DNA of 64,000 nt. Source: Bacteroidales bacterium (lineage in GTDB: Bacteria > Bacteroidota > Bacteroidia > Bacteroidales > F082). Position numbers and translations under genes: made by a program. Below are positions 29,189-37,819 of the stretch, in pieces; positions within the stretch are counted from its first letter, which is position 1, and the number at the start of each line of letters is the position of its first letter. A model generated the notes under the pieces. The model ran no database searches, had not been told where the DNA came from, and saw only the letters and a list, made by a program, of their open reading frames with translations. Location: contig JABFQW010000006.1 of NCBI GenBank assembly GCA_013141455.1, positions 1 to 64,000 of the forward strand. The letters run 5' to 3'.

Positions 29189-29469
29189 ATTCTGACTAAC
29201 GTCAAATTTCAACATTCATAACCAGTGAGTTACTAAATCCTGATTCTTCTGTTTTGAGTTCAAATATACTGATTTGTTTTTGAATCCATTTCACAATTCC
29301 AGATTTTCTATATTTCGGCATACCTAATCTCGGTTATTGCCATCAACCATCCAAAATCCAATCCAATTTCCATAATAAAGTTCAGGGTATAGATTTCGTT
29401 TAGCCTGTCCCGGCAGCATGACGGGGCTGGGTTCCCGATGTTCGGGACAGGCAGTGCCGACCACATGAA
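29189..29469 (+). repeat. Long direct repeat of the accessory block, copy 1 (~280 bp)
   Basis: Matches 32153-32421 along its whole length with small indels. Shared blocks include ATTCTGACTAACGTCAAATT, GTGAGTTACTAA, TACTGATTTGTTTTTG, TTTCACAATTCCA, TTATTTCGGCATACC-like, AACCATCCAAAA and GGCAGCATGACGGGGCTGGG. Copy 1 has an added GCCTGTCCCG/CGGGACAGGC hairpin (29403-29452). It lies just upstream of the 28679-29155 gene. Confidence 0.85.
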
Positions 29470-29496
29470 GCCCTAATTATTGGCTGCAGAACATAC

Positions 29497-30765
29497 TTAA
29501 TTCCTTTTCAACCACCCATTGTAATTTATTAAGGCCGAATCTAATTCTATTTCATAAGTCTGTTCAAACCCTAACGCAATGTTTTCAGCCTTATAAAACT
29601 GCTTGAATTTATCAATACCCCAGTTATCTATCAGGTATTTTACAAAAAAACCAGAAATGTAATAGTACTTATTCCCTTGAAAGAAAGGTTCATAACCAAA
29701 AATTACTGGTTTAATATCTTCATCAATGAATTCAATGGATGTATTATATCCCGCAGATAATTGAGAAGAATCCGTTACGAAATCATAATATTGCCGGATT
29801 CCTTCACTAAAAAAAGTGGGGGTATTTTCATTGTATTCTATATTAAACAAAAGATGAGAAGTTTCATGTTCTATGGCTCCGCCAAATCCTTTTGAATGAA
29901 TTTCTTTACCATTGACCACACCGGCAGTATTACCTCCGCATAAATGACTAAAATGAGTTGATATGTATGAAATTTCTTCCTGGTCAAGATGTATAAAACA
30001 TGGAATTCTATAAGTTGGTTTATGTAATTTCATGATTTCGATATACTTATCCACGAATAAATCAAATGAATCAAGTTTGGGCTTATATTCAGAAATTTGA
30101 TTCACTAAACGTTTAGCAATATAAAAATCATAATATTTTGTTTGAACTAATTGGTAATATTTGGATTTCAAATCAGGAAGATAAACGTGTTTTGACTTAT
30201 CATAATTGTTATCCGTACACTCTCCAAAATGGGTAATGATCCTATCTTCGAATATTAAATAACTATATCCAGTCCTCATATTATTTACAATAGGACGTAA
30301 TGAGCCAATACTATTTCCTGTTATAACGATTCGCATTGCTTTTGTTGTGGTATCAGAAATGTAAAAAATAGCATCATCAAATTGATGAAATTTTAAATCA
30401 CCAAACCTAAAACCTTTTGTGATTTGCTTTATTGGCGTCTCGAAACTATTCCATCTGCGAAAAGAATATATGGAACCTAAAACAAGCATAGGTTTTTCGA
30501 AGTCCTGTTCATTTAATTCACTCTCATATTTAATTTCGCATTCGGAGCCAAATCGTTTAAATCCATTAATCCATGATTTTGTCCACTCTTTATAAGTTAG
30601 TGAATCTTTGTCATTTGGGAAAACAAAAAGTATTTCTTTTGAACTTCTGAATTTTTTATCAGACGTTATTTCACAGTCATAACCGGGAATCTGAAAGTAA
30701 TTATTATTTTGACAATTGGCTTGAATAGTCAAAAGTAAAAAGAGTGTTAATGCTATACTTCTCAT
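29497..30765 (-). CDS. Exported gluzincin-like metallopeptidase (predicted)
   Basis: 422 residues with a signal peptide (MRSIALTLFLLLTIQANC, then QN). A zinc-peptidase signature is visible: HETSH at 300-304 (HExxH) followed by a Glu in FFSEG at 321, the spacing of gluzincin zinc ligands. Residues upstream (about 40-200) form a mixed domain of unknown type. The family is not recognised by name, so the activity is a motif-based prediction. It is the longest gene of the accessory block, and a long inverted repeat lies in the spacer upstream of it. Confidence 0.7.
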   Translation of the reverse strand: MRSIALTLFLLLTIQANCQNNNYFQIPGYDCEITSDKKFRSSKEILFVFPNDKDSLTYKEWTKSWINGFKRFGSECEIKYESELNEQDFEKPMLVLGSIYSFRRWNSFETPIKQITKGFRFGDLKFHQFDDAIFYISDTTTKAMRIVITGNSIGSLRPIVNNMRTGYSYLIFEDRIITHFGECTDNNYDKSKHVYLPDLKSKYYQLVQTKYYDFYIAKRLVNQISEYKPKLDSFDLFVDKYIEIMKLHKPTYRIPCFIHLDQEEISYISTHFSHLCGGNTAGVVNGKEIHSKGFGGAIEHETSHLLFNIEYNENTPTFFSEGIRQYYDFVTDSSQLSAGYNTSIEFIDEDIKPVIFGYEPFFQGNKYYYISGFFVKYLIDNWGIDKFKQFYKAENIALGFEQTYEIELDSALINYNGWLKRN

Positions 30766-30843
30766 AATTCTAAAATATAATGTTTAATTTAAACTTATAT
30801 TAGATATCAGAATGTTTACATTGGTTACAGTTTTTCTTGTTTT

Positions 30844-30979
30844 GCTGCTAATGTTTTTCGGCTTGGCGATGTGGCGGATTTTTAGCACAGAAGTTTAATA
30901 GAATTCATAATGTTGAACCTTGCACAAATGTTTCAAAGAATCACTTCAACCGCCACTTTTGCCAAACCGCTGTTAGCGG
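30844..30979. repeat. Long bulged inverted repeat in the spacer (attC-like layout)
   Basis: Left arm (30844-30877) and right arm (30950-30979) pair in four blocks: GCTAAT with GTTAGC, CGG with CCG, TTGGC with GCCAA, and GTGGCGG with CCGCCAC. Bulges separate the blocks and the central loop is about 72 nt. The layout recalls integron attC sites, but the ends do not fit the RYYYAAC/GTTRRRY core consensus. Confidence 0.7.
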
Positions 30980-30993
30980 TTCGTTGTTCTTGT

Positions 30994-31344
30994 CTATTCG
31001 TTGTCATTTGGTCTGATTTGGTCAGCAAGTTTTTTCGGTGCTACTTCACAATACGCTGTTGTCAAGGCGTCAATAAATAAATCTTTATGCACTTTATTCA
31101 TTTCAATTAGTGTCCAACCTTGTTTACCCCATTTATTGTCCACTGGAAAAATGATTGTCTCGTCAGCAGATGAGAAAACATCCTGGTCAATTTCTGATAA
31201 CTTAATACAAGCTCTATTCTTTACATCGTCATAGGTCGCAAAGATTTTCTTTTTCACTCTGAAAGAAGTTTTTCCAAAGTGAGTTTCTTCTGTCGCTTCT
31301 GGAAACGATAATGCCAGTATTCTAAAAGTGTCAATAGATACCAT
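30994..31344 (-). CDS. MmcQ/YjbR family protein
   Basis: 116 residues from the ATG at 31344 (MVSIDTFRILALSFPEATEE). The longer frame would overlap the upstream gene, and this start gives an 8-bp gap. The YjbR fold signature is clear: LALSFPEATEETHFGKTSFRVKKKIFATYD, then WTLIEM and a terminal helix. The family has a CyaY-like fold. A DNA-binding role has been suggested but the function is unproven. Such genes are frequent passengers in cassette-like accessory regions of Bacteroidota. Confidence 0.88.
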   Translation of the reverse strand: MVSIDTFRILALSFPEATEETHFGKTSFRVKKKIFATYDDVKNRACIKLSEIDQDVFSSADETIIFPVDNKWGKQGWTLIEMNKVHKDLFIDALTTAYCEVAPKKLADQIRPNDNE

Positions 31345-31352
31345 TTGTAAAG

Positions 31353-31733
31353 CTATTTTTTTACTGGTGTCAAGTGTGTCAATACACAAAGCCACTTATC
31401 ATTCTCTTTTTTATAAACGTCTGTAATCCATTCGTCAGCTTCCAAGGCTTGTCCTTGCCAGGTTCCGGTATTTTGTCCACGACCAGTTACAAGTGCAATG
31501 TCGCCATATACTTTTACTCTCAATATTTGCTTCGTCATTGTTGAATGAGAAAGAAATCCTTGTTCAAGTACTTTAAAAAAACCATCTTGTGGAATAATTC
31601 CACCCTGGCTGTCCACAAGAACCCAGTCGCTTGTTATACATTTTTTAATTTCGTCAACGCTGTTTGATATCACAGCTATATTGAAGTTGTCTTCAATTTC
31701 CTGAAACTGCTTTTTTAATTGTTCTTCTATCAT
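31353..31733 (-). CDS. NTF2-like (DUF4440-type) family protein
   Basis: 126 residues with the SnoaL/NTF2-like pattern. An N-terminal helix pair (IEEQLKKQFQEIEDNFNIAVISNSVDEI) is followed by the core sheet (DWVLVDSQGGIIPQ, VKVYGDIALVTGRGQNTGTWQGQ) and the final strand KWLCVLTHLTPVKK. It is cytosolic with no signal peptide. The family contains enzymes and binding proteins; the substrate is unknown. It is followed closely by the YjbR gene, so the two form a pair. Confidence 0.82.
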   Translation of the reverse strand: MIEEQLKKQFQEIEDNFNIAVISNSVDEIKKCITSDWVLVDSQGGIIPQDGFFKVLEQGFLSHSTMTKQILRVKVYGDIALVTGRGQNTGTWQGQALEADEWITDVYKKENDKWLCVLTHLTPVKK

Positions 31734-31789
31734 TTTACTCTATTTATGTATGTTTTGTTTTTGTCAGAGGTTCATGCTCACACTGTCGT

Positions 31790-31836
31790 ACGTTACAACG
31801 ACCGCTAATTTTGCTGCTACCCGAAGGTAGCGTTAT
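31790..31836. repeat. Spacer hairpin between NTF2-like and alpha-CTD genes
   Basis: The 103-bp spacer contains ACGTTACAACG, then ACCGCTAATTTTG and a compact stem GCTACC/GGTAGC followed by GTTATC. TAAC/GTTA-type ends recur in each spacer of this block. Confidence 0.45.
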
Positions 31837-32127
31837 CTATGATTTAAAAGAAAGTCCATTATCCTTCAAGGCTTCTTTTAGTTTTGGTATAGTACCTGGT
31901 CCCATACCGTGAAGGTTAATAATTTCTTTTTCACTCCATTTTGACAGGTCTTCCAAAGTCTTAATATTTTCCCTTTCTAATGCCCGTCTTGCCGGTGCAC
32001 CAATTAAAGCAAGAAAACTGCCTTTGGGTTTACGTTCCTCTTCACAAACCGGACAGGTCGGACAATCACTACTTTTGTAGTATTGATGTCCCTTTTTACA
32101 AGTCTTTAATGTTTCTTTTGTCGCCAT
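31837..32127 (-). CDS. Stand-alone RNA polymerase alpha C-terminal-like domain protein with Zn-ribbon
   Basis: 96 residues. The N-terminus carries a small Cys/His cluster (C10, H14, C22, C25, C28) that looks like a zinc ribbon. Residues about 40-94 are an alpha-CTD/helix-hairpin-helix domain (GAPARRALERENIKTLEDLS... INLHGMGPGTIPKLKEAL). Such short proteins occur in Bacteroidota accessory DNA. The domain binds DNA or activators in RNA polymerase; here it is detached, so a regulatory role is plausible but unproven. The start is 26 bp from direct-repeat copy 2. Confidence 0.85.
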   Translation of the reverse strand: MATKETLKTCKKGHQYYKSSDCPTCPVCEEERKPKGSFLALIGAPARRALERENIKTLEDLSKWSEKEIINLHGMGPGTIPKLKEALKDNGLSFKS

Positions 32128-32152
32128 ATTTTAAGCTTTTATGTGTCTTACA

Positions 32153-32421
32153 ATTCTGACTAACGTCAAATTTCAATATTCATAATCAGTGAGTTACTAA
32201 GTATTAATTCTTCCGGTTTGAGTTCAAATTTACTGATTTGTTTTTGTATTCGTTTCACAATTCCAAGTTTTCTTTATTTCGGCATACCAAGTCTTGGTTA
32301 TTGCCGCCAACCATCCAAAACCAATTTCCTTAATAAAGTTTAGGGTACGGATTTCGTTCAACCGGGGCTTCATAGCCTGTTCCGGCAGCATGACGGGGCT
32401 GGGTTGTATCGACCACATGAA
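32153..32421 (+). repeat. Long direct repeat of the accessory block, copy 2 (~270 bp)
   Basis: Same orientation as 29189-29469, about 2.96 kb away. The two copies enclose the alpha-CTD, NTF2-like, YjbR and metallopeptidase genes. Homologous recombination between them could excise that segment. Confidence 0.85.
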
Positions 32422-32425
32422 CTCC

Positions 32426-32547
32426 GCTAAGTCGCAGTGTATATGTATTTGAGTGAAAATTAATGATAAAAAAACTATTTGTATTCGTATCATTAACTGC
32501 TGCAATTCAGAACTTTGCGCCTTTGCGAGATGAATTATTCAGGTTAA
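32426..32547 (+). repeat. Dispersed ~120-bp repeat, copy 1
   Basis: Matches 60630-60748. Shared blocks include GCTAAGTCGCAGTGTATATG, ATTTGAGTGAAA, TGCAATTCAGAACTTTGCGC and CTTTGCGAGATGAATTA. It follows directly on direct-repeat copy 2. The TTTGCGCCTTTGCG core is a frequent intergenic sequence in Bacteroidota. Confidence 0.85.
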
Positions 32548-32682
32548 ATACCAGAAATAGATTTAGCAAAATTATTCGGGTTCCAACAAATTCTACTCAA
32601 ACACAATCTTTACTGCCAGGTCTGCCACCAGGCAGGTTTGCGGGACATTATCCGGCATCAAATTGAAATCATTTCCCTACCC

Positions 32683-35127
32683 TTAAAACTCCATTCCCCC
32701 TTCTTCACCGCCTTGTTGACGATCCTGATTTTTCTTTTTCGCCTGATTGATACGGTAGTTGAAATTCAGGCTGACAACGGTCGATCCCCACTTGTATTCG
32801 GTTCGCGAATAAAAGTTGACATCGAATGATTCGAAAGCGTGACGACGCGATCCGAAAACATCGCGCACATTCAATGTAATGGTGGCTTTACCCTTGATGA
32901 TGTCCTTGCTTGCTCCCAGATCGGTAAACCACATCGGTTCGCGTTTTCCCTGTGCGGTATTTACTCCTGCCTGATAATTACCGGTTAACTGAAGGTCGAT
33001 ACCTTTGGCAATATTGAATTTAGCATTTGCCCTGCCCGACCAGCTGTAGCTATCAGCTTTAAAATGTCGTTCGCCGATATCGCCTTCGGTGATGGTTCTG
33101 AAAAAATTGAGATTACCATTCAGATTCAACCATTTAATCGCTGAATATGAGCCAATTAATTCGAACCCATAAGAATCATTTGCCGCGAAGTTCTGCGGTT
33201 TAACAAAAGTGATCCCCGTGCTGTCGATGGTTTCGATCCGTTGAAAAACATCCTTACTTTTTCGGTAATAGGTATTAAAATTCAGGTTTGCCTTTTCCCA
33301 GTACCTGATATAACCAAGCTCGATGGCATCGGTGTAAACAGGTTTTAATTCAGGATTACCGGTAAAAATATTACGATTATCAGAATAGGAATGGAAAGGG
33401 TTAAGCTGCATAAACTCGGGACGACGGATCCGTCGGCTATAACTTATCTGAACATGATCGGTTTCAGTGATTTTGAAAGTGAAATGGGCGCTCGGAAAAA
33501 CATCAATAAAAGTATTACCCGATTTTTCGTTGGTTTCCTGAAGATGTGTCAGAATATCGGAATATTCGCTGCGTAGCCCGAACTGGTACGAGAACCTGCC
33601 CCTGTCATCACCATAAAGAAGATACGCTGCATAAATTGTTTCGTCGTAATTGAAATGATTCGTAAACCTTTCCAGATTTGCATAACTACCTGACGAATCT
33701 TTTTCACTCACTTCATAGTTGTTATCAATTTGTCGCATCTGGAGTTTGAAACCAGCTTCAAGCCGGGCTTTACCATGAAACGGATGATAATAATCGGCTT
33801 GTCCCTGAAAATTTGATTCGAAGTGATCGTTCATACTTTTTTGAAAAACAGGTACATATCCAAGTGTATTTGGAGGAAAATACGACTCGTTGATATCACC
33901 GTTTTCGGATTCGTTATTGTTGAAATATTGGACACCCGCCGTTAGTGACTGATCTTTGCGTTTAAATTGCTTTTTGTAGTTGATGGCATATTCAAGATTC
34001 GGGTCTCTCTCGGTTTGATCCTCTTTCCTTTCACTGTGGTTTACAAGATCATTGTTTGGATTATAATCGTAATAAGTTATGGTCGAAATACTTTTATCGT
34101 GCGAAAGCCGGTACATGAAACTCCCGGAAATGCTTGAACTGGCATTAAAAAAATATTCTGTACCAAATCGTATGGTATTTCCCGAACTGTTTCGGTCACG
34201 CGCACTATGCTGATTGGTGATATACGTCCCTTCGTTAAAAATTTCTTTGTAATTATCCCCCGAGCCAATACGCTCGCGGTAATTATAGGCATAGTTTGCA
34301 AAGAAATTGAATTTTTTGAGCCGGTAATTCGTGTTTATCCCGATACCATATTGCAGCGGGTAGCCTAAGGTGGCGTCAACCGATCCGTTAAAACCCTGTT
34401 TTCTGTCTTTCTTTAAAACGATATTAATGATACCCGAAGTGCCTTCGGCATCGTAGCGAACCGATGGATTGGTGACCACTTCGATGCGATCGATCATATC
34501 TGCCTGCAAACTTCGTAAGGCGTCGCGGCTATTGATACCGGCCATACCCGAAACTTTTCCATCGATCAAAATCCTTACCCCGTCATCGCCCCTCAAACTG
34601 ACATTACCATCAATATCAACGGTTACCGAAGGAATGTTTTCCAATACTTCAACAGCGTTACCGGCCTTTGAACTAATGTCTTTTCCAATATTAAACACCT
34701 TTTTATCGAGTGTCATTTCCATGGTGCTCTTTTCGGCGATAACCTCAACCTGATCGAGCATTCGCTGGTCGGGTTCAATGATAAACGATCCAAGATCGGT
34801 GAGCAAATTACCTTTTTTCACCTCAATAAAATCCGTTTTAACCGTGTTATAACCTAAAAACTGTATCGATAGAAAATAGTTACCAGGCTTCAGTTTCAGG
34901 TCAAACTGCCCGTCTTTTCCCGTAATTCCGCCAACAATGAATGTAGAATCGGGCAATTTGTAAACCATCACGGTGGCATATTCGAGGCCATTTCGGGTTG
35001 ATTTATCCACAACTTTTCCCTTTACCCCGGTATCATTGTCATCTGGTATGTTTTCACTGGCAAATCCATGCATGGAAAAAAGCGTGGAAAATAAAACAAG
35101 AAGGATATTTATTGATAAACGAATCAT
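32683..35127 (-). CDS. TonB-dependent receptor-like outer-membrane protein
   Basis: 814 residues. The signal peptide (MIRLSINILLVLFSTLFSMHGFA) is followed by a carboxypeptidase-regulatory-like domain (GVKGKVVDKSTRNGLEYATV, 30-115), a TonB plug (about 125-245, with NAVEVLENIPSVTVDIDGNVSLRG and VRILIDGK) and an outer-membrane barrel of the OMP_b-brl_3 type to the C-terminus. It should import a ligand through the outer membrane with TonB/ExbBD energy. No SusD-like lipoprotein is adjacent, so a metal, cofactor or peptide ligand is more likely than a glycan (inference). Single gene. Confidence 0.9.
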   Translation of the reverse strand: MIRLSINILLVLFSTLFSMHGFASENIPDDNDTGVKGKVVDKSTRNGLEYATVMVYKLPDSTFIVGGITGKDGQFDLKLKPGNYFLSIQFLGYNTVKTDFIEVKKGNLLTDLGSFIIEPDQRMLDQVEVIAEKSTMEMTLDKKVFNIGKDISSKAGNAVEVLENIPSVTVDIDGNVSLRGDDGVRILIDGKVSGMAGINSRDALRSLQADMIDRIEVVTNPSVRYDAEGTSGIINIVLKKDRKQGFNGSVDATLGYPLQYGIGINTNYRLKKFNFFANYAYNYRERIGSGDNYKEIFNEGTYITNQHSARDRNSSGNTIRFGTEYFFNASSSISGSFMYRLSHDKSISTITYYDYNPNNDLVNHSERKEDQTERDPNLEYAINYKKQFKRKDQSLTAGVQYFNNNESENGDINESYFPPNTLGYVPVFQKSMNDHFESNFQGQADYYHPFHGKARLEAGFKLQMRQIDNNYEVSEKDSSGSYANLERFTNHFNYDETIYAAYLLYGDDRGRFSYQFGLRSEYSDILTHLQETNEKSGNTFIDVFPSAHFTFKITETDHVQISYSRRIRRPEFMQLNPFHSYSDNRNIFTGNPELKPVYTDAIELGYIRYWEKANLNFNTYYRKSKDVFQRIETIDSTGITFVKPQNFAANDSYGFELIGSYSAIKWLNLNGNLNFFRTITEGDIGERHFKADSYSWSGRANAKFNIAKGIDLQLTGNYQAGVNTAQGKREPMWFTDLGASKDIIKGKATITLNVRDVFGSRRHAFESFDVNFYSRTEYKWGSTVVSLNFNYRINQAKKKNQDRQQGGEEGGMEF

Positions 35128-35207
35128 ATTATTTTCGGTTTAATGCGAATTAGAAATGAGCAAATAGTTGCTGTAATGCATTTTATTGAAATTGGGTTAA
35201 TCATAAG

Positions 35208-37706
35208 CTATTGAGGATCGACATCGATATGGATCATGACCGATTTATAACGTGTGATCAGTTCGAACTGATGAATTTGTTCACCAAGTAATTCCTTAAC
35301 CTTGGAAGATTGGTATTTTCGATCGAATTTTAAAAGAATCTGCTTGATATATAATGTCTTAATACGCTGAACAGATGGGTATTCAGGGCCAAGTACATCA
35401 TTTTTAAAAAGCTTCTTCAATTGCTCAGCCAATTCGTAAGCAGCATGATCGAGAAGCGTTTTATCGCGGTGTTTTAGTCTGAGCAGAATCAAACGATAAA
35501 AAGGCGGATATTTAAACTGCTTCCTTATTTCCATTTGACGGTTGTAAAGTGATTCGTAACGGTAATTAACAACATCGTGCAGAATGGGGTGGGATGGCTG
35601 ATAGGTTTGAATCATCACGATTCCCTGTTTACCTTTTCTACCGGCGCGGCCACTCACCTGCGACATGAGTTGAAAACTGTTTTCGAAAGCTCTGAAATCA
35701 GGATACGACAGCATATTATCGGCATTTAATATCCCGACGATTCTAACTTTTTCAAAATCGAGGCCTTTCGTAACCATCTGTGTCCCAACCAGAATATTCG
35801 TTTTGGCATTTTCGAAATCTTCGATAATCTGCTGAAACGCATTTTTACTGCGGGTAGTATCGAGATCGAGACGGGCTATCTTGGCCTCAGGAAGGATTAT
35901 GCCCAGCTCCTCCTCCACTTTTTCGGTCCCGAAACCATGCATATGTATCTGTGTGCTATGGCAATCGGGGCATTCAGCCGGGACTGATATAGCATATCCG
36001 CAATAATGACAGCGGAGCATATTTTGTTTTTTGTGGTAGATCAGGCTAACATCACAATTTTTACAACCCGGTATCCAATTGCATTTATCGCATTCAATCC
36101 GGAGCGAAAATCCTCGTCGGTTTTGGAATAGGATCACCTGTTCTTTCTCTTTTAACGCGATTTTGATCGCATCGATAAGCGCTTTCGAAAAATGCGATTG
36201 CATCGTCTTTCGCTTCGTTTCTTCTCTGACATTCACTATCTGAATATCAGGGAGTTTAATGCCGCCGTATCGTTCAGTCATGGTTACCAGGCCATATTTC
36301 TGAATCTGTGCGTTATAATAACTTTCGTAAGATGGTGTTGCCGAACCCAATAACACTTTTGCATTGAATGTTGTTGCCAGCACGATGGCAGCATCACGGG
36401 CATTGTAACGGGGAGCAGGGTCGAATTGCTTAAATGATCCGTCGTGCTCTTCATCCACAATAATCAATCCAAGCCGGCTGTAAGGCAGAAAAAGCGCGGA
36501 TCGTGGCCCGATGATAATCTGATAATTATTGTTTTTCGATTCGTCGAATGACAATACTTTGTTCCATATTTCGCCTCTTTCGTGTAGGTTATAACGCGAA
36601 TGATAGACACCAACTTTTGGACCGAAATATTTACGTAACCGATTGATTATTTGCGTAGTGAGGGCAATTTCAGGCAACATGAACAATACCTGCCTGTTTT
36701 TCTCAATTTCTTCCTGAATAAGTTTTATATACAATTCCGTTTTCCCGCTCGATGTAACCCCATGGAGCAATACCACATTTTTCTCTTCAAATAATGCTTT
36801 AATCTGCGAATAAGCTATCTGCTGGAATCCGGTAAACTGAATCTGAGCAGGATCCATCGTCGAACTATAAGTTACCAACCGGCTGACAACCTTATCATAC
36901 ACCTCAAAAACACCTTTATCGGATAAACTTTTTAGCTGGCTTAATGCGGCTTTTGATTTTTCAAGAATGATTTTAACCTCCACCTCCCCGCTGTTACCCT
37001 CGATGCGTGTATGCGATAAAAACGCCAATACAATTTCGAGTTGTTTAAATGCCCTTTTACCTAACTCATCCATGAGTTTACGCATTTCATCATCTTCACT
37101 GAATCGCGGCGAAAGCTGCATGAACCGTTCAATCTTCGGTGAATATTTTCCGTTCAATTCTTCTTCTATCGCGATGATTTTTTTCTCGACCATCGTTTTT
37201 ATCAATGGCATAACCTTCAGAAAACCAACGATTTTACTCACTTCAGTCAGACTCAGTTTTTCCTGAATACTGAGCGCTTCGGTAATCAAAAACTCATTTT
37301 CGTTGAGCTGTTCCTTATCGAAAACAAAACCATCGGCCAAGACGATCTTAGATTCTGAATTTAACTTAAATACTGTGGGTAAGGCCGCCTGCATCACTTC
37401 GCCCAGATGACAGAGGTAATATTCACGCATCCATTCCCAGAAACCGAATTGGCTATTGGTCATTATTGGTTGCTCATCGAGTACACCAATGATATATTTC
37501 GGGATATAATTTTTAGGAATTTCCTGATGAACGCGGTAGATGAAGCAGGCATATAATTTTTTGCTACCAAATTGAACGATAGCTCTTTTACCAACGGCAA
37601 CCTCCCCATTCATAACAAATGGAACCCTGTAAGTGAAAGTCCCCCGAACGGGTATCGGAACGATTACATCAGCAAATAGGGTTAAACGATTATCAGGATC
37701 CATCAC
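35208..37706 (-). CDS. priA: Primosomal replication restart helicase PriA
   Basis: 832 residues, a 3'-5' superfamily 2 helicase that reloads the replisome. Walker A GVTSSGKT is at 316-323 and the DEEH box at 418-421. The inserted zinc region has its Cys pairs (CDKCNWIPGCKNCDVS, CHYCGY, CPDC). QVSGRAGR, motif VI, is present. The N-terminal 3'BD wing is intact (VPIPVRGTFTYRVP). ATG codons at 37706 and 37703 are both possible. Confidence 0.96.
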   Translation of the reverse strand: MMDPDNRLTLFADVIVPIPVRGTFTYRVPFVMNGEVAVGKRAIVQFGSKKLYACFIYRVHQEIPKNYIPKYIIGVLDEQPIMTNSQFGFWEWMREYYLCHLGEVMQAALPTVFKLNSESKIVLADGFVFDKEQLNENEFLITEALSIQEKLSLTEVSKIVGFLKVMPLIKTMVEKKIIAIEEELNGKYSPKIERFMQLSPRFSEDDEMRKLMDELGKRAFKQLEIVLAFLSHTRIEGNSGEVEVKIILEKSKAALSQLKSLSDKGVFEVYDKVVSRLVTYSSTMDPAQIQFTGFQQIAYSQIKALFEEKNVVLLHGVTSSGKTELYIKLIQEEIEKNRQVLFMLPEIALTTQIINRLRKYFGPKVGVYHSRYNLHERGEIWNKVLSFDESKNNNYQIIIGPRSALFLPYSRLGLIIVDEEHDGSFKQFDPAPRYNARDAAIVLATTFNAKVLLGSATPSYESYYNAQIQKYGLVTMTERYGGIKLPDIQIVNVREETKRKTMQSHFSKALIDAIKIALKEKEQVILFQNRRGFSLRIECDKCNWIPGCKNCDVSLIYHKKQNMLRCHYCGYAISVPAECPDCHSTQIHMHGFGTEKVEEELGIILPEAKIARLDLDTTRSKNAFQQIIEDFENAKTNILVGTQMVTKGLDFEKVRIVGILNADNMLSYPDFRAFENSFQLMSQVSGRAGRKGKQGIVMIQTYQPSHPILHDVVNYRYESLYNRQMEIRKQFKYPPFYRLILLRLKHRDKTLLDHAAYELAEQLKKLFKNDVLGPEYPSVQRIKTLYIKQILLKFDRKYQSSKVKELLGEQIHQFELITRYKSVMIHIDVDPQ

Positions 37707-37767
37707 TTATTTTCAAACATCGACAAATGTAAGGAATTGGTGACTGGCAATGTCTTAACGATATGTT

Positions 37768-37799
37768 AAAAAAAAAGCCGGTTCGTTGAACCGGCCTTA
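37768..37799 (-). terminator. Terminator after the LruC lipoprotein gene
   Basis: On the minus strand, stem GCCGGTTC/GAACCGGC with a 3-nt loop is followed by nine T residues. Confidence 0.85.
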
Positions 37800-37819
37800 A
37801 TTAAGTATTCAATTGAATA

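Noticed and set aside
30844..32160. True integron with attC sites
   Set aside because: The spacer ends do not fit the attC core consensus, no intI gene is present, and the only tyrosine recombinase in the window is the housekeeping-type Xer at 8169. Kept only as an attC-like layout.
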